Notes: generated by a model not told the origin, from the sequence alone. Positions 1-9,244 are shown, counted from the first letter of the stretch. The stretch: DNA of 64,000 nt from Bacteroidota bacterium (GCA_013376995.1 JACAAZ010000012.1:1-64000); one strand, 5' to 3'. Numbers and translations are program-made.

Positions 1-94
1 ATTATTCTCGGGCGCCTGCCGCGGGCCCCTTTACACAGTTAATTAAACACTACCTCCCCCTGTCCCCAACAGCTGGTTCATGAAAATAAAAAAA

Positions 95-124
95 TTGCCT
101 AAAGCAAGAATGCTCTTACCTTTG
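95..124 (+). promoter_or_regulatory. Bacteroidota-type promoter for the 168-2125 gene pair
   Basis: TTG at 95-97, a 19-bp spacer, then TACCTTTG at 117-124. This matches the Bacteroidota housekeeping consensus (TTG, about 19 bp, TAnnTTTG) exactly. Transcription would begin near 131, so the ATG at 168 has a short leader. Confidence 0.7.
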
Positions 125-167
125 CGTTATATATGAGCCTTTGTGGCTTTTTTTTGACATTTTCCGA

Positions 168-1337
168 ATGCCATATTATAAGACCCGCCTTTCCTGTTTC
201 AAACTTTTGATTGTCCTGCTGGCTTTCGGGTCACCAGTCTGTAACCTCCAGGCTCAATCGCAGCATAAGTTCCGGGGATCTAACCTGCTTCTGGAAGGAA
301 GGGTCAATTATGGCTTCCTGATAAATCATCACCTGGAAATGCAGATTTTCAACAGTCATTTCCCGGCATTTGAAATTAACCTGGGCAAGGAAACCTTCGG
401 GGAATACCGATGGCAAAGGATGTACAGCTATCCATTTATCGGGATAAGTTACTGGTATTCACACCTGGGAAATTCACCCCTGCTGGGAAGTGCTCATGCT
501 GTTTTTCCCTATGTAAATTATCCACTTTTCAGAAATCAGAAACATGAATTCAATTTCAGGCTGGGCCTTGGCCTGGCTTACCTGACAAAATGCTTCGACC
601 GGGTCAACAACTATAAATATCTTGCCATTGGTTCGCATGTAAACGCTGCAGCAAACCTCATGTTCGAATACCGATGGAGATTGAATTCCAGGTTCAACAT
701 TGCTACAGGCCTGTCCCTGATGCACTTCTCAAACGGTTCAACAAAAACGCCCAACTATGGCATCAACACACCTTCTGTCAACCTGGCGTTCTCCTATCGA
801 CTGAGTAAGGAGAATCCTTATCTTACAAGGAAAATGCTGCCTGAACTCTATGAATTCGAATTTGACGGCAAACGCAGTATTACTCTTGACCTCGGCACCA
901 CCATCGCATATAAGGATATGGGCAGCGAATTCGGCAAAACCTTCATGATATACAACCTGTTTGGAAATGTAATGAAGCCGGTGACTTTCAAAAGTTCTTT
1001 CGGTCTGGGAATGGATTTTACGCTTGATAAATCGGATATCTTTATTGCTTCAGAAAAGAGCATTCTGTTCGAACATGAGATTCAGAAAATGAGGATCGGA
1101 GTCAGTGGGGCATATAAACTGTCAATGGCCAAACTATCCTATATGTTTAACCTGGGGTTCTATGTTAGTGGTAAGGTAAGGCCCAGCAAATCCTACTTTA
1201 AACTCGGAATTCAATATGACATTACGCCGCGTATCTTCACCACATTATGTTTACGAACCCATTTTGCACAGGCGGATTTTGTAGGGATTGGTATTGGCTA
1301 TAAAATTCCTTTAATCTATTACACTCAAAAGAAATGA
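168..1337 (+). CDS. Outer-membrane acyloxyacyl hydrolase / PagL-like lipid A deacylase
   Basis: A predicted outer-membrane beta-barrel of 389 residues. I start it at the ATG at 168 because an in-frame upstream TTG at 141 would put extra residues in front of a good signal peptide (KLLIVLLAFGSPVCNLQAQ). The middle holds a PagL-type active-site stretch, LMHFSNGSTKTPNYGIN, in which His and Ser of the PagL triad are visible in HFSN. PagL removes the 3-O acyl chain of lipid A in the outer membrane. At the +14 position from the His, where Pseudomonas PagL has its Glu, this protein has Asn. The C-terminal half (about 240-389) is further alternating strand sequence ending in an aromatic-rich strand, so the protein is longer than classical PagL. 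The next gene overlaps it by ATGA. The family call is fairly firm; activity on lipid A is inferred. Confidence 0.72.
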   Translation: MPYYKTRLSCFKLLIVLLAFGSPVCNLQAQSQHKFRGSNLLLEGRVNYGFLINHHLEMQIFNSHFPAFEINLGKETFGEYRWQRMYSYPFIGISYWYSHLGNSPLLGSAHAVFPYVNYPLFRNQKHEFNFRLGLGLAYLTKCFDRVNNYKYLAIGSHVNAAANLMFEYRWRLNSRFNIATGLSLMHFSNGSTKTPNYGINTPSVNLAFSYRLSKENPYLTRKMLPELYEFEFDGKRSITLDLGTTIAYKDMGSEFGKTFMIYNLFGNVMKPVTFKSSFGLGMDFTLDKSDIFIASEKSILFEHEIQKMRIGVSGAYKLSMAKLSYMFNLGFYVSGKVRPSKSYFKLGIQYDITPRIFTTLCLRTHFAQADFVGIGIGYKIPLIYYTQKK

Positions 1338-2125
1338 TAAGAACATCAGCAATAAAATGGAAGATCTACCTTACCCGCCGGCTAATGTTTATGGCCCGAG
1401 TGTTAATGGTTGTTTTATTTGCAGCTTTTCAGTCTTGTCAGAAAGATCACTTCTTTGATTTTCTTAAGAGTACAGGGAAAGATATTACAGTTGAAAGAAG
1501 TATTACCGACAACTTTTCTGGAGTCAGGCTGGAAAACAACATTAACCTGGTACTGACACAAGGGCCAAGCTATTCCATTACCCTTGAAGGTGGCGAAAAC
1601 CTTCTTCCAGGAATCGAAACGGAAATCAAGGATAGTGTGTTAACCATCAGAAACCACAATAAATTTAACTGGGTAAGATCTTACGACAGAAAAATAACTG
1701 CTCGAGTCACTGCTCCTCATTTTTTGAATATAGGATACTATAGCACCGGCATTCTGTCAAATACTGACACACTCAGGGAAGACTCAATTTTTATAACTTC
1801 CTATGGAGGTTCAGGTTACATAAACCTTGTAATTAACACAAAGCTTTCTCACCTCGCACTTAACTCCGGTTCTGCAGATCTTAACATTTCCGGGTCGAGC
1901 GACAACAATTTCATTTTTGCAGGTAGCTATGGGCCATTCCATTGCAAAGATCTGCTCACCCGTAACACCTTCATGAACAATAAAGGGACCAACGATTGCT
2001 ACATCAATGTTGCGCATTTGCTTGAATACGAAATTAATGGATTGGGCAATATTTACTATTACGGCCAGCCATCAGTGGTCAGGGGGAAGTTGAACGGACA
2101 AGGGAAACTCATTCCCATGCCCTAA
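1334..2125 (+). CDS. DUF2807 (GIN-domain) lipoprotein
   Basis: A 263-residue protein that starts inside the stop of the preceding gene (ATGA overlap), so the two are probably translationally coupled. The N-terminus has a hydrophobic run followed by FQSC, a lipobox, suggesting an outer-membrane or periplasmic lipoprotein. The rest matches the DUF2807 head domain, a short-strand beta-helix-like fold: it opens with FSGVRLENNINLVLTQG and carries repeated Gly/Ser/Asn strands to the end (NGLGNIYYYG, NGQGKL). The family is common in Bacteroidota and has no established activity. Linkage to the lipid A deacylase-like gene suggests a shared cell-surface role, but that is inference. Confidence 0.75.
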   Translation: MIRTSAIKWKIYLTRRLMFMARVLMVVLFAAFQSCQKDHFFDFLKSTGKDITVERSITDNFSGVRLENNINLVLTQGPSYSITLEGGENLLPGIETEIKDSVLTIRNHNKFNWVRSYDRKITARVTAPHFLNIGYYSTGILSNTDTLREDSIFITSYGGSGYINLVINTKLSHLALNSGSADLNISGSSDNNFIFAGSYGPFHCKDLLTRNTFMNNKGTNDCYINVAHLLEYEINGLGNIYYYGQPSVVRGKLNGQGKLIPMP

Positions 2126-2192
2126 GGCAAAATCCTTTTCTCCTGCCATTTGTATCTGCCGGATGTGTATTTTTACTTTTCAGTATCATTAA

Positions 2193-3530
2193 ATGCGGAT
2201 GAATTTCAACATTTCCGGTAAACAGTCTCAGCCGTTTAGTTCCTGGCATCGTTATACTCCACTCATAATTGTCCTGGTTACATTTCTTTGCATCTCCAAC
2301 ATTAACCTTAGAAAAGGATACAAGGATGGAAGTATGGAAGCAGATGGGAAAGGGTATTATGCCTATCTACCGGCAATATTCATTTACCACGATCTATCCT
2401 TTGGCTTTTTTGATACTATAGAGAATAAAGTCTATGAAAACCCAAATCTCAAATACAATTATCTCAGGACTTACAATGGTGACACCATAAACAAATACTT
2501 TTCCGGCACCGCTGTCTGCATGCTACCATTTTTCTTACTGGGGCACCTGACAACCTTGCTTGCCTGTACCATTGCAGATGGCTATAGTTATTATTACATG
2601 CTATGGATACATATAGGGGCGCTCTTCTATTTATTCGTCGGATTATTTGCCCTGCAGCAGCTTCTCAGGACCTACGAAATTGAAGAGAAATGGATATCCC
2701 TAACTATGGCAGCCGCCGTTTTTGGCACAAACCTCTTCTATTATACCCTGACTGAATACAGCATGTCGCATCTGTATTCCTTCACCATGATTACAGCTTT
2801 CCTACTGATGGCCAGGCGATATTTCAAACAAAATCTCCCGGTGTCCCTGTTTCTTTCCTTTATATTTCTAGGGATCACATGTCTCATCAGGCCGGTCAAT
2901 TGTATAATTCTGTTAACTGTTCCATTCATTGCGGGGGATTACCAAATACTTAAACAAGGGATTGTGAGTTTGAAAGATCATTGGTACTGGTTTCTGGGTG
3001 GAATGCTTATAAGCTTAATAATACTCTCGATTCAACCATTGATCTATTATCTTCAAACCGGGAGTTTCTTAGTTTATTCCTACCCGGGAGAGGGCTTCAA
3101 CTTCAAGGATCCTCATATCTCAGATGTATTGTTCAGCTACCGGAAAGGCCTTTTTATATATACCCCGTTAACCCTGTTGAGTTTGGCCGGACTTATTCTC
3201 CTCTGGAAAGATAACAAGTATGGCTTCACTATGTCCGCCATATTCCTGCTGGCGTTCACCTACATGGTATCCTCCTGGCATATGTGGTTCTATGGTGGAA
3301 GCTTTTCACAGCGGGTATTTATTGATATTTTGGCTTTATTTTCAATCCTCCTGGCAATGTCATTGCAAAAGCTGCCTAAAGGATGGATCCGTAAATGCTA
3401 TATCTCCCTGGTTGTAGTTCTTATCTTATTCTGCCAATTCCAGACATACCAATACCGTCACATGGTGATTCACTGGTCGGATATGACCAAGGAACGATAC
3501 TGGAATAACTTTTTTAAGTTAAACCCCTGA
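2193..3530 (+). CDS. Multi-pass membrane protein, GT-C glycosyltransferase-like
   Basis: A 445-residue integral membrane protein with roughly ten to twelve hydrophobic segments, the first at about residues 22-38. A conserved-looking stretch follows the first segment: EADGKGYYAYLPAIF, with acidic residues in the first extracytoplasmic loop. That layout recalls GT-C fold (ArnT/RgtA-like) lipid-linked sugar transferases, in which an Asp in the first loop is catalytic. I cannot place it in a named family by eye. It follows the surface-lipoprotein gene by 67 bp on the same strand, and a role in cell-envelope glycosylation is possible. Confidence 0.55.
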   Translation: MRMNFNISGKQSQPFSSWHRYTPLIIVLVTFLCISNINLRKGYKDGSMEADGKGYYAYLPAIFIYHDLSFGFFDTIENKVYENPNLKYNYLRTYNGDTINKYFSGTAVCMLPFFLLGHLTTLLACTIADGYSYYYMLWIHIGALFYLFVGLFALQQLLRTYEIEEKWISLTMAAAVFGTNLFYYTLTEYSMSHLYSFTMITAFLLMARRYFKQNLPVSLFLSFIFLGITCLIRPVNCIILLTVPFIAGDYQILKQGIVSLKDHWYWFLGGMLISLIILSIQPLIYYLQTGSFLVYSYPGEGFNFKDPHISDVLFSYRKGLFIYTPLTLLSLAGLILLWKDNKYGFTMSAIFLLAFTYMVSSWHMWFYGGSFSQRVFIDILALFSILLAMSLQKLPKGWIRKCYISLVVVLILFCQFQTYQYRHMVIHWSDMTKERYWNNFFKLNP

Positions 3531-3549
3531 GATACTTATCAGTTTTAAG

Positions 3550-3954
3550 ATGAGCAAGATTCAACCTATTAGTTTCAGGTCCATGGATGAATTCCTGGAT
3601 TACCTGCCTGAGAATGAAAAGGAAATAGTGTTATTCCCTCGGGCCATTATATTGGAATGCTTGCCAGGATGCAAAGAGAAATTGGCTTATAACGTTCCCT
3701 ACTATTACAGGAACTCAAGGATATGCTTCATTTGGCCTCCATCGGTGCCCTGGGGGAATGTTAACATTAAAGGTGTGCAGTTGGGTTTCTGCCAGGGATA
3801 CCTGCTTAGGGACGAGCTAAATTACCTTGAAAAAGGGGACCGTAAACAGGTTTACTGGAAATGTTTCTCATCCCTGGAAGAAATTGATGTTGCCCTGGTA
3901 AGAAACTTTTTGTTTGAAGCCCTTGAAATAGATTCAATGTCGGGGAGGAAATAA
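3550..3954 (+). CDS. DUF1801 (YdhG-like) domain protein
   Basis: A 134-residue cytoplasmic protein that begins 19 bp after the membrane protein. It shows the DUF1801 pattern: an N-terminal helix with YLPENEKEIV, then LPGCKEKLAYNVPYYYRN, then a strand with ICFIWPPSVPWGN, and a GVQLGFCQGY segment. DUF1801 proteins are small alpha/beta proteins with no settled biochemical role; some relatives are linked to iron or general stress. It shares no visible function with its upstream neighbour. Confidence 0.75.
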   Translation: MSKIQPISFRSMDEFLDYLPENEKEIVLFPRAIILECLPGCKEKLAYNVPYYYRNSRICFIWPPSVPWGNVNIKGVQLGFCQGYLLRDELNYLEKGDRKQVYWKCFSSLEEIDVALVRNFLFEALEIDSMSGRK

Positions 3955-3980
3955 AAAAACCCTGGCCGAAACCAGGGCTT
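3953..3980 (-). terminator. Rho-independent terminator of groEL
   Basis: CCCTGG (3960-3965) pairs with CCAGGG (3972-3977) around a 6-nt loop. On the minus strand the stem is followed by seven T residues (AAAAAAA at about 3953-3959 on the plus strand). It lies between the convergent groEL and DUF1801 genes and may serve both. Confidence 0.8.
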
Positions 3981-4004
3981 TGCAAGTATATTGGGTCATG
4001 AATT

Positions 4005-5645
4005 TTAATACATACCACCCATTCCACCCATACCTGGATTAGGCATAGGAGCTTCTTTTTCGTCCTTAATCTCAGAAATGACACACTCAGTAATGAGCAG
4101 CATTCCGGCGATAGAAGCAGCATTTTCAAGAGCAACGCGGGCTACCTTGGTAGGGTCAATAACTCCGGTAGAATAGAGATTTTCAAAGACTTCAGTGCGT
4201 GCATTGAATCCGAAATCACCCTTTCCTTCTTTCACTTTCTGAACGATGATGGAACCTTCGAGTCCGGCATTGGCAACAATCTGGCGAAGAGGTTCTTCAA
4301 GAGCCCTTTTCACGATTTTAACGCCCAGTTCTTCATCCTGGTTATCAGTCTTGATACCTTCGAGTGAAGCAATAGCACGAATATAAGCTACTCCGCCACC
4401 AGGGATAGTGCCTTCTTCAATGGCAGCGCGGGTTGCATGTAAAGCATCGTCAAAACGATCTTTCTTCTCCTTCATTTCAATTTCACTGGCTGCACCTACC
4501 TGGATAACTGCAACACCACCGGCCAGTTTGGCAAGGCGTTCCTGCAATTTTTCACGATCGTAATCGGAAGTTGTAGTTTCAATCTGAGCCTTGATCTGGC
4601 TTATACGGCCATCGATAGCTTCTTTTGCACCCTTTCCGCTTACAATAGTAGTGTTGTCCTTATCAATGCTGATTTTTTCAGCCTGTCCAAGATATGAAAG
4701 GTCAGCATCCTCAAGACGATAACCCTGTTCTTCTGAAACAACAGTTCCGCCAGTGAGAATGGCAATATCCTGTAACATCTCCTTGCGGCGATCACCAAAA
4801 CCAGGAGCCTTAACAGCAACAATCTTGAGTGAGCCACGGATCTTGTTAACAACCAGGGTTGCCAAAGCTTCACCATCAACATCTTCTGCTATGATAAGCA
4901 TAGGACGGCCGGTTTGAACAACCTTTTCAAGGATAGGAAGAAGATCTTTCATTCCGCTGATCTTCTTATCATGGATAAGAATGAACGGACTTTCAAACGA
5001 TGCTTCCATCTTTTCAGCGTCAGTAACGAAATAAGGAGAGATATATCCCCTGTCGAACTGCATACCTTCAACAACCTTAACAGTTGTTTCAATTCCCTTG
5101 GCTTCTTCAATAGTGATAACACCTTCTTTTGAAACTGCCTTCATTGCATCAGCGATTTTCTCGCCGATGAAGCTATCGTTATTACCTGAAATGGTAGCAA
5201 CCTGCTTGATCTTTTCGTTGCTGTCGCCTACAGCGATAGATTGCTTCTTCAGGTCAGCTACAACAGCGGTTACAGCTTTATCAATACCACGTTTCAGATC
5301 CATTGGATTTGCTCCGGCAGTAACATTCTTGAGGCCGGTTGTGATAATTGACTGAGCAAGAACAGTAGCGGTAGTTGTACCGTCACCGGCAACATCAGAA
5401 GTTTTGGAAGCTACTTCCTTCACCATCTGGGCACCCATATTTTCAACAGCATCTTTCAGCTCAATTTCCTTTGCAACGGAAACACCGTCCTTGGTAACAA
5501 CAGGAGCACCGTATGACTTTTCAATGATAACATTACGACCTTTAGGTCCCAATGTAACTTTTACCGCATTTGACAATGCATCTACGCCTTTTTTAAGCCG
5601 GTCGCGGGCTTCCATTTCGAAAATAATTTCTTTAGCAGATTTCAT
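4005..5645 (-). CDS. groL: Chaperonin GroEL (60 kDa)
   Basis: A 546-residue, full-length chaperonin. It forms the double heptameric ring that folds proteins in the cytosol with GroES and ATP. Diagnostic features are the N-terminal [20 protein letters not shown], the ATP-binding [12 protein letters not shown] near residue 85, [10 protein letters not shown] near residue 30, GGGVAYIRA near residue 410, and the Gly-Met-rich tail [12 protein letters not shown]. The tail ends in Tyr rather than the usual Met run. It lies 30 bp after groES on the minus strand, giving the classic groES-groEL operon. Confidence 0.98.
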   Translation of the reverse strand: MKSAKEIIFEMEARDRLKKGVDALSNAVKVTLGPKGRNVIIEKSYGAPVVTKDGVSVAKEIELKDAVENMGAQMVKEVASKTSDVAGDGTTTATVLAQSIITTGLKNVTAGANPMDLKRGIDKAVTAVVADLKKQSIAVGDSNEKIKQVATISGNNDSFIGEKIADAMKAVSKEGVITIEEAKGIETTVKVVEGMQFDRGYISPYFVTDAEKMEASFESPFILIHDKKISGMKDLLPILEKVVQTGRPMLIIAEDVDGEALATLVVNKIRGSLKIVAVKAPGFGDRRKEMLQDIAILTGGTVVSEEQGYRLEDADLSYLGQAEKISIDKDNTTIVSGKGAKEAIDGRISQIKAQIETTTSDYDREKLQERLAKLAGGVAVIQVGAASEIEMKEKKDRFDDALHATRAAIEEGTIPGGGVAYIRAIASLEGIKTDNQDEELGVKIVKRALEEPLRQIVANAGLEGSIIVQKVKEGKGDFGFNARTEVFENLYSTGVIDPTKVARVALENAASIAGMLLITECVISEIKDEKEAPMPNPGMGGMGGMY

Positions 5646-5675
5646 CTTTATCGCTTTTTAATAATTACACATGGA

Positions 5676-5954
5676 TTAGATAATAGCGAGGATGTCGGTT
5701 TCCTTCATAATCAGGTAATCTTTTCCCTCAACATTGATTTCGGTACCGGCATACTTGCCATACAACACCTGATCTCCAACCTTAACGGTCATGGGTTCAT
5801 CTTTCTTTCCGTTTCCAACGGCTACTACGAAGCCTTTCTGTGGTTTTTCCTTAGCGGTATCGGGAATAATGATTCCGCCTGCGGTTTTTTGTTCGGCGGC
5901 TGCCGGCTCAACCAACACGCGGTCTGCCAAAGGTTTTACATTTACCTGTGCCAT
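5676..5954 (-). CDS. groS: Co-chaperonin GroES (10 kDa)
   Basis: A 92-residue protein of normal GroES length. It forms the heptameric lid of GroEL. Visible signatures are [12 protein letters not shown] at the N-terminus, the mobile-loop region [20 protein letters not shown], and [15 protein letters not shown] near the C-terminus. It is the first gene of the groES-groEL operon. I looked in the 214 bp upstream for a CIRCE operator (TTAGCACTC, 9 bp, GAGTGCTAA) and did not find one, so heat control by HrcA/CIRCE is not evident from sequence. Confidence 0.98.
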   Translation of the reverse strand: MAQVNVKPLADRVLVEPAAAEQKTAGGIIIPDTAKEKPQKGFVVAVGNGKKDEPMTVKVGDQVLYGKYAGTEINVEGKDYLIMKETDILAII

Positions 5955-6160
5955 TTCTGTTTTGTTTTTATGTTATTGATATGAGAATGATTTTTAAACT
6001 ATGGTCTTTCCCCTGTCATATTTTGTGCCAAAGCCTGAAAGCGCCTAAAGCAGCGTCATTTTAGCAGATAAAACCTGGAATGAATGTGTAAACCTGTTCG
6101 GGATATCCATGTCCAGCGTAAGTATTCATATGATTAAGCCATGATTTACAACATTTTACA

Positions 6161-6200
6161 TAAAAAAAGAATGTCAGAACGGTGTGACATTCTGACATTC
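6161..6200 (-). terminator. Rho-independent terminator of the secG operon
   Basis: A perfect 11-bp inverted repeat, GAATGTCAGAA (6169-6179) and TTCTGACATTC (6190-6200), with a 10-nt loop. On the minus strand it is followed by a run of seven T residues, as expected of an intrinsic terminator for genes ending at 6225. Confidence 0.85.
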
Positions 6201-6224
6201 AACAACTGCACTGGAAATGCAAGC

Positions 6225-6560
6225 TTATTTTTTCTTTTCCGAAGGATTTGGTTTGAAATCCTGAACAGGAGTAGCTTTTTCATCAATCGACTGCCTAAGT
6301 TCTGTATCAGCTTTACCTGCAGTAGCCCTGTTGCGTGGGATTACAAATATTGACAACAAGCTAAGAGATAGCAGGATAATAGCCAGGGTCCATGTTGTTT
6401 TTTCGAGGAAGTCAGCTGTTTTTCTTACACCCATGAACTGGTTTGAAGAGGAAAAGTTAGATGCCAGGCCTCCTCCTTTTGAGTTCTGAACCAGTACTAC
6501 AAGGATCAACAATATACAAGCAATAAGGATGAGAACAGAAACAAAATAATACGCGGTCAT
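6225..6560 (-). CDS. secG: Preprotein translocase subunit SecG
   Basis: A 111-residue protein with two membrane segments (about residues 5-23 and 55-75). Between them is the SecG hallmark loop VVLVQNSKGGGLASNF, followed by FMGVRKTADFLEKTTW. SecG is the auxiliary subunit of the SecYEG channel in the inner membrane. The C-terminal tail is polar and lysine-rich (NPSEKKK), a common extension in Bacteroidota. It is the last gene of a four-gene minus-strand unit (sigma-54-type activator, lptE, TPR protein, secG) and ends just before a strong terminator. Confidence 0.95.
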   Translation of the reverse strand: MTAYYFVSVLILIACILLILVVLVQNSKGGGLASNFSSSNQFMGVRKTADFLEKTTWTLAIILLSLSLLSIFVIPRNRATAGKADTELRQSIDEKATPVQDFKPNPSEKKK

Positions 6561-6589
6561 AGGGCAATTTTTATGTTGTTACAAATGAG

Positions 6590-7384
6590 TTACTTATGTT
6601 CTTCTTTCAATTCTTCAATGCGGGCAGCAAAGTAACTACTTTTTTCGGGAATTAACAACATGAGTTTTTCATAAATTTTTATAGCCTTATGAATGAGCCC
6701 TTGCTTTTCGTAAACCCTTGCCAATGTTTCACTTACAATATCTTCATGTTCCTGAACGCTTTGTCGTGCATGATCCTCGGGGTTAAAGAACTCGCGTTTA
6801 GGAGTAGAAATCCTGGGTTGATCCTGAATAAATTTATCAATTAATGCTCGTCTTGAATTAGCATCTTTAGCCATTGCAGCTGTCTGACTTACTCCATCAC
6901 GATCGAAAACCTGGCCTGTATTCCCCGGTTGGCGACCGTCATCCATAGTCGACAAACTCTTACGGATGAGCCCTACCATGGGAGAGAGTTCCTCCTTAAC
7001 AGGTTCAGGAGCAATTATGGAAGGGTCAGGTCCTGGGCTTTCCTCAACATCATTCCACGGCATTTCACCGGCCTCAGGAATTAATTGCTGCTGTAATTCA
7101 ACAACTGGAATTACAGCAGCCGGGATTTCAGCTAACTCTTGAATTGCCCTTTCAGGTACTTCAATAAGTCGTTTCAGAATTGCCCTGTCGCCGGCATATG
7201 CAACAGCAAGCCTCAACGAAAGCGGGTATGCTTCATGATGAGCCATGTTGAGGTTGCGGGCCAAAAGCAAACGTGCGGTTTGAAAATAAGGGAACTCCTT
7301 CACCAACTGCCATAAACCATCAATGGACTTTTCATCAAGTTCACCGGGATTTGCCATATAATGTTCGAGAATCGCCCTTTGCAT
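6590..7384 (-). CDS. Bacteroidota TPR-containing protein of the lptE-secG unit
   Basis: A 264-residue cytoplasmic protein with no signal peptide. The N-terminal third (about 1-100) is helical, with FPYFQTARLLLARNLN resembling a degenerate helical repeat. The middle (about 105-200) is acidic and Pro-rich, probably disordered. The last 50 residues form one clear tetratricopeptide repeat (ETLARVYEKQGLIHKAIKIYEKLMLLIPE). TPRs bind other proteins; no partner is known from sequence. Only 4 bp separate it from lptE and 29 bp from secG, so it is cotranscribed with envelope-biogenesis genes. I know of no assigned function. Confidence 0.7.
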   Translation of the reverse strand: MQRAILEHYMANPGELDEKSIDGLWQLVKEFPYFQTARLLLARNLNMAHHEAYPLSLRLAVAYAGDRAILKRLIEVPERAIQELAEIPAAVIPVVELQQQLIPEAGEMPWNDVEESPGPDPSIIAPEPVKEELSPMVGLIRKSLSTMDDGRQPGNTGQVFDRDGVSQTAAMAKDANSRRALIDKFIQDQPRISTPKREFFNPEDHARQSVQEHEDIVSETLARVYEKQGLIHKAIKIYEKLMLLIPEKSSYFAARIEELKEEHK

Positions 7385-7388
7385 GCTG

Positions 7389-7907
7389 CTACCAGTTCAC
7401 AACTGCCTTATTGAATACGTCCTGTGTAAGGTAATCATTGATTTTATCGATCAGTCCATCTTCAACTGCGCTCAATTGCAGCCCTGAAGGATAATCCTCA
7501 TAACGAGTGAAAGAAGTCTCAAAATTCTGCTTTTCATCCTTCTTATTCGTAAACCTAACATTGATGGTTATTTTTAGCCTCTGCTGAGCAGCTTTCTGAT
7601 CACTTTGAATGGCAACAGGTTCTGTAGAATAACCTGTGATTTCTCCTTCTATATTTAGATCACCATTTGAGGGAACCATACTAAGGTTAGTCTGGGAGGT
7701 AAATTTATCACGAAGAGCTTCGGTAAATTTTCTGCTCAGGGTAGCCTGCACCAAAGGAGCATTGTTAGGGAAATATTTAATGGAAACAGTCTTCACATCA
7801 GGAGAAATGGAAGCACCTGTAAAGGAATAGATGCCGCATCCTGTTATTGAAAACAGGAAAACAGGAATGAATATCCAGAGAAATCTATTTTTCATTTGAT
7901 CTGCCAT
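7389..7907 (-). CDS. lptE: LPS-assembly lipoprotein LptE family
   Basis: A 172-residue lipoprotein. The signal peptide ends in a lipobox, FSITGC, with the mature Cys at about residue 24. GIYSFTGASISPDVKTVSIKYFPN and the following LSRKFTEALRDKF are typical of the Bacteroidota LptE family. LptE plugs the LptD barrel and helps place lipopolysaccharide in the outer membrane. Starts at residue 1 or the nearby Met at residue 5 are both possible. It lies 9 bp downstream of the sigma-54-type activator and 4 bp upstream of the TPR gene. Confidence 0.85.
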   Translation of the reverse strand: MADQMKNRFLWIFIPVFLFSITGCGIYSFTGASISPDVKTVSIKYFPNNAPLVQATLSRKFTEALRDKFTSQTNLSMVPSNGDLNIEGEITGYSTEPVAIQSDQKAAQQRLKITINVRFTNKKDEKQNFETSFTRYEDYPSGLQLSAVEDGLIDKINDYLTQDVFNKAVVNW

Positions 7908-7916
7908 TTGAACCTT

Positions 7917-9146
7917 TCAGCTCTTGATGTTGTATTCTTTTATTTTCCGGTATAATGTACGTTCTGAGATGCCCAGTTCTTTTGCTGCATTTCTCCTTTT
8001 CCCGAGGTGTTTCTCAAGTGCTCTTTTTATCATATCCATCTCTTTCTGCTGAAGGGACAATGATTCTTCCAACACCTCCGAATGTGCAAAGGTTTCTTCT
8101 TCTGAATTATCATGAGGTTGATGAACAACAGCCTGCCGGGACTCAGTCTGGGGTTGGTCATATTCACGGTACAATTGATCAAAGGATGAAACAGCAGGGT
8201 GAGAAGCAGAACTCAGCACATCAGGACCGGCTATGTCAACAATCAATTTCTTTAACTCATTAATATCCTTTCTCATATCAAAGAGAACCTTGTACATGAT
8301 CTCCCTTTCACTAAACTCACCCTTCGAATTGTGGTTGTTATAAATCACAGGAAGATCCCTGTTTGCAGATTCCGGAAGGTACTTTCTTAGAATAGGCCCG
8401 GTAATTTCGCGATTTTGCTCAATGATCGATATCTGTTCCACCAGGTTTTTCAACTGCCTGACATTACCCATCCAGCGATAATCCATGAGAATACGTTTTG
8501 CATCATCATCAGGATCAAGCGCTGGCATTCGGTATTTTTCAGCAAAATCGACAGCAAATTTCCTGAAGAGCAGGATAATATCCTCCTTACGTTCCCGTAA
8601 TGGGGGCACGTAAATAGGAACAGTATTCAGCCTGTAATACAGGTCCTGTCGGAACTTGCCCTCTTCTATTGCATTCGGGATGTCAATATTGCTGGCAGCC
8701 ACTATCCGCACATCAGTCTTCAGCATCTTTGAGGAGCCGACTTTTATAAATTCACCTGTCTCGAGAACCCGTAAAAGCCTGACCTGAGTAGATAAAGGAA
8801 GATCAGCAACTTCATCCAGGAAGATAGTTCCACCATTAGCTACTTCAAAATAGCCCTTTCGGGCTTCAAGAGCTCCTGTAAAAGAGCCTTTTTCGTGGCC
8901 AAATAGTTCTGAATCAATTGTGCCCTCAGGAATAGCCCCGCAATTCACGGCAATGTATGGGCCATGCTTTCTTGCACTCAACTGGTGAATGATTTGAGGA
9001 AAGGATTCTTTCCCAACACCACTCTCGCCGGAAATTAATACGGTAATATCTGTTGGAGCAACCTGGCGTGCAATATCTATAGCCCTGTCAAGGCCGGATG
9101 AATTGCCAATAATACCAAACCGCTGTTTTATAGTGAGTATATCCAT
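7917..9146 (-). CDS. Sigma-54-type AAA+ transcriptional activator without a receiver domain
   Basis: A 409-residue regulator. Right from the N-terminus it carries the sigma-54-interaction AAA+ domain (about 8-240): Walker A GESGVGKE, Walker B GGTIFLDEVADLP, and the sigma-54 contact loop as GSFTGA rather than the usual GAFTGA. There is no N-terminal receiver, GAF or PAS domain, so no ligand or phosphorylation input is visible. A linker of about 110 residues follows (with the helical ERE IMYKVLFDMRKDINELKKL stretch), then a Fis-type helix-turn-helix at the C-terminus (RNAAKELGISERTLYRKIKE). It heads an operon with lptE, a TPR gene and secG. A perfect palindrome lies upstream (9229-9244). Targets are unknown. 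Confidence 0.9.
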   Translation of the reverse strand: MDILTIKQRFGIIGNSSGLDRAIDIARQVAPTDITVLISGESGVGKESFPQIIHQLSARKHGPYIAVNCGAIPEGTIDSELFGHEKGSFTGALEARKGYFEVANGGTIFLDEVADLPLSTQVRLLRVLETGEFIKVGSSKMLKTDVRIVAASNIDIPNAIEEGKFRQDLYYRLNTVPIYVPPLRERKEDIILLFRKFAVDFAEKYRMPALDPDDDAKRILMDYRWMGNVRQLKNLVEQISIIEQNREITGPILRKYLPESANRDLPVIYNNHNSKGEFSEREIMYKVLFDMRKDINELKKLIVDIAGPDVLSSASHPAVSSFDQLYREYDQPQTESRQAVVHQPHDNSEEETFAHSEVLEESLSLQQKEMDMIKRALEKHLGKRRNAAKELGISERTLYRKIKEYNIKS

Positions 9147-9180
9147 CAGGAAATACTTTATTTATAGGTTAATAAGAGTG

Positions 9181-9188
9181 CAAAGTTA
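9181..9188 (-). promoter_or_regulatory. Promoter -7 element for the activator-lptE-secG operon
   Basis: CAAAGTTA on the plus strand, i.e. TAACTTTG on the minus strand, matches TAnnTTTG. It is 35 bp upstream of the ATG at 9146. A TTG (plus-strand CAA) lies 15 bp further up, closer than ideal. Confidence 0.5.
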
Positions 9189-9228
9189 AGCGTTCAACCT
9201 ATACAAAAAATATAATGATTCTTAATTT

Positions 9229-9244
9229 TGGCAGATATCTGCCA
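9229..9244. promoter_or_regulatory. Perfect 16-bp palindrome, candidate operator
   Basis: TGGCAGATATCTGCCA is a perfect palindrome about 40 bp upstream of the activator promoter element. The placement suits a dimeric DNA-binding protein, possibly the Fis-type activator itself. It does not fit the GG-N10-GC spacing of a sigma-54 promoter. Confidence 0.4.

Noticed and set aside
5955-6168. CIRCE heat-shock operator upstream of groES
   Set aside because: No TTAGCACTC / GAGTGCTAA pair was found.
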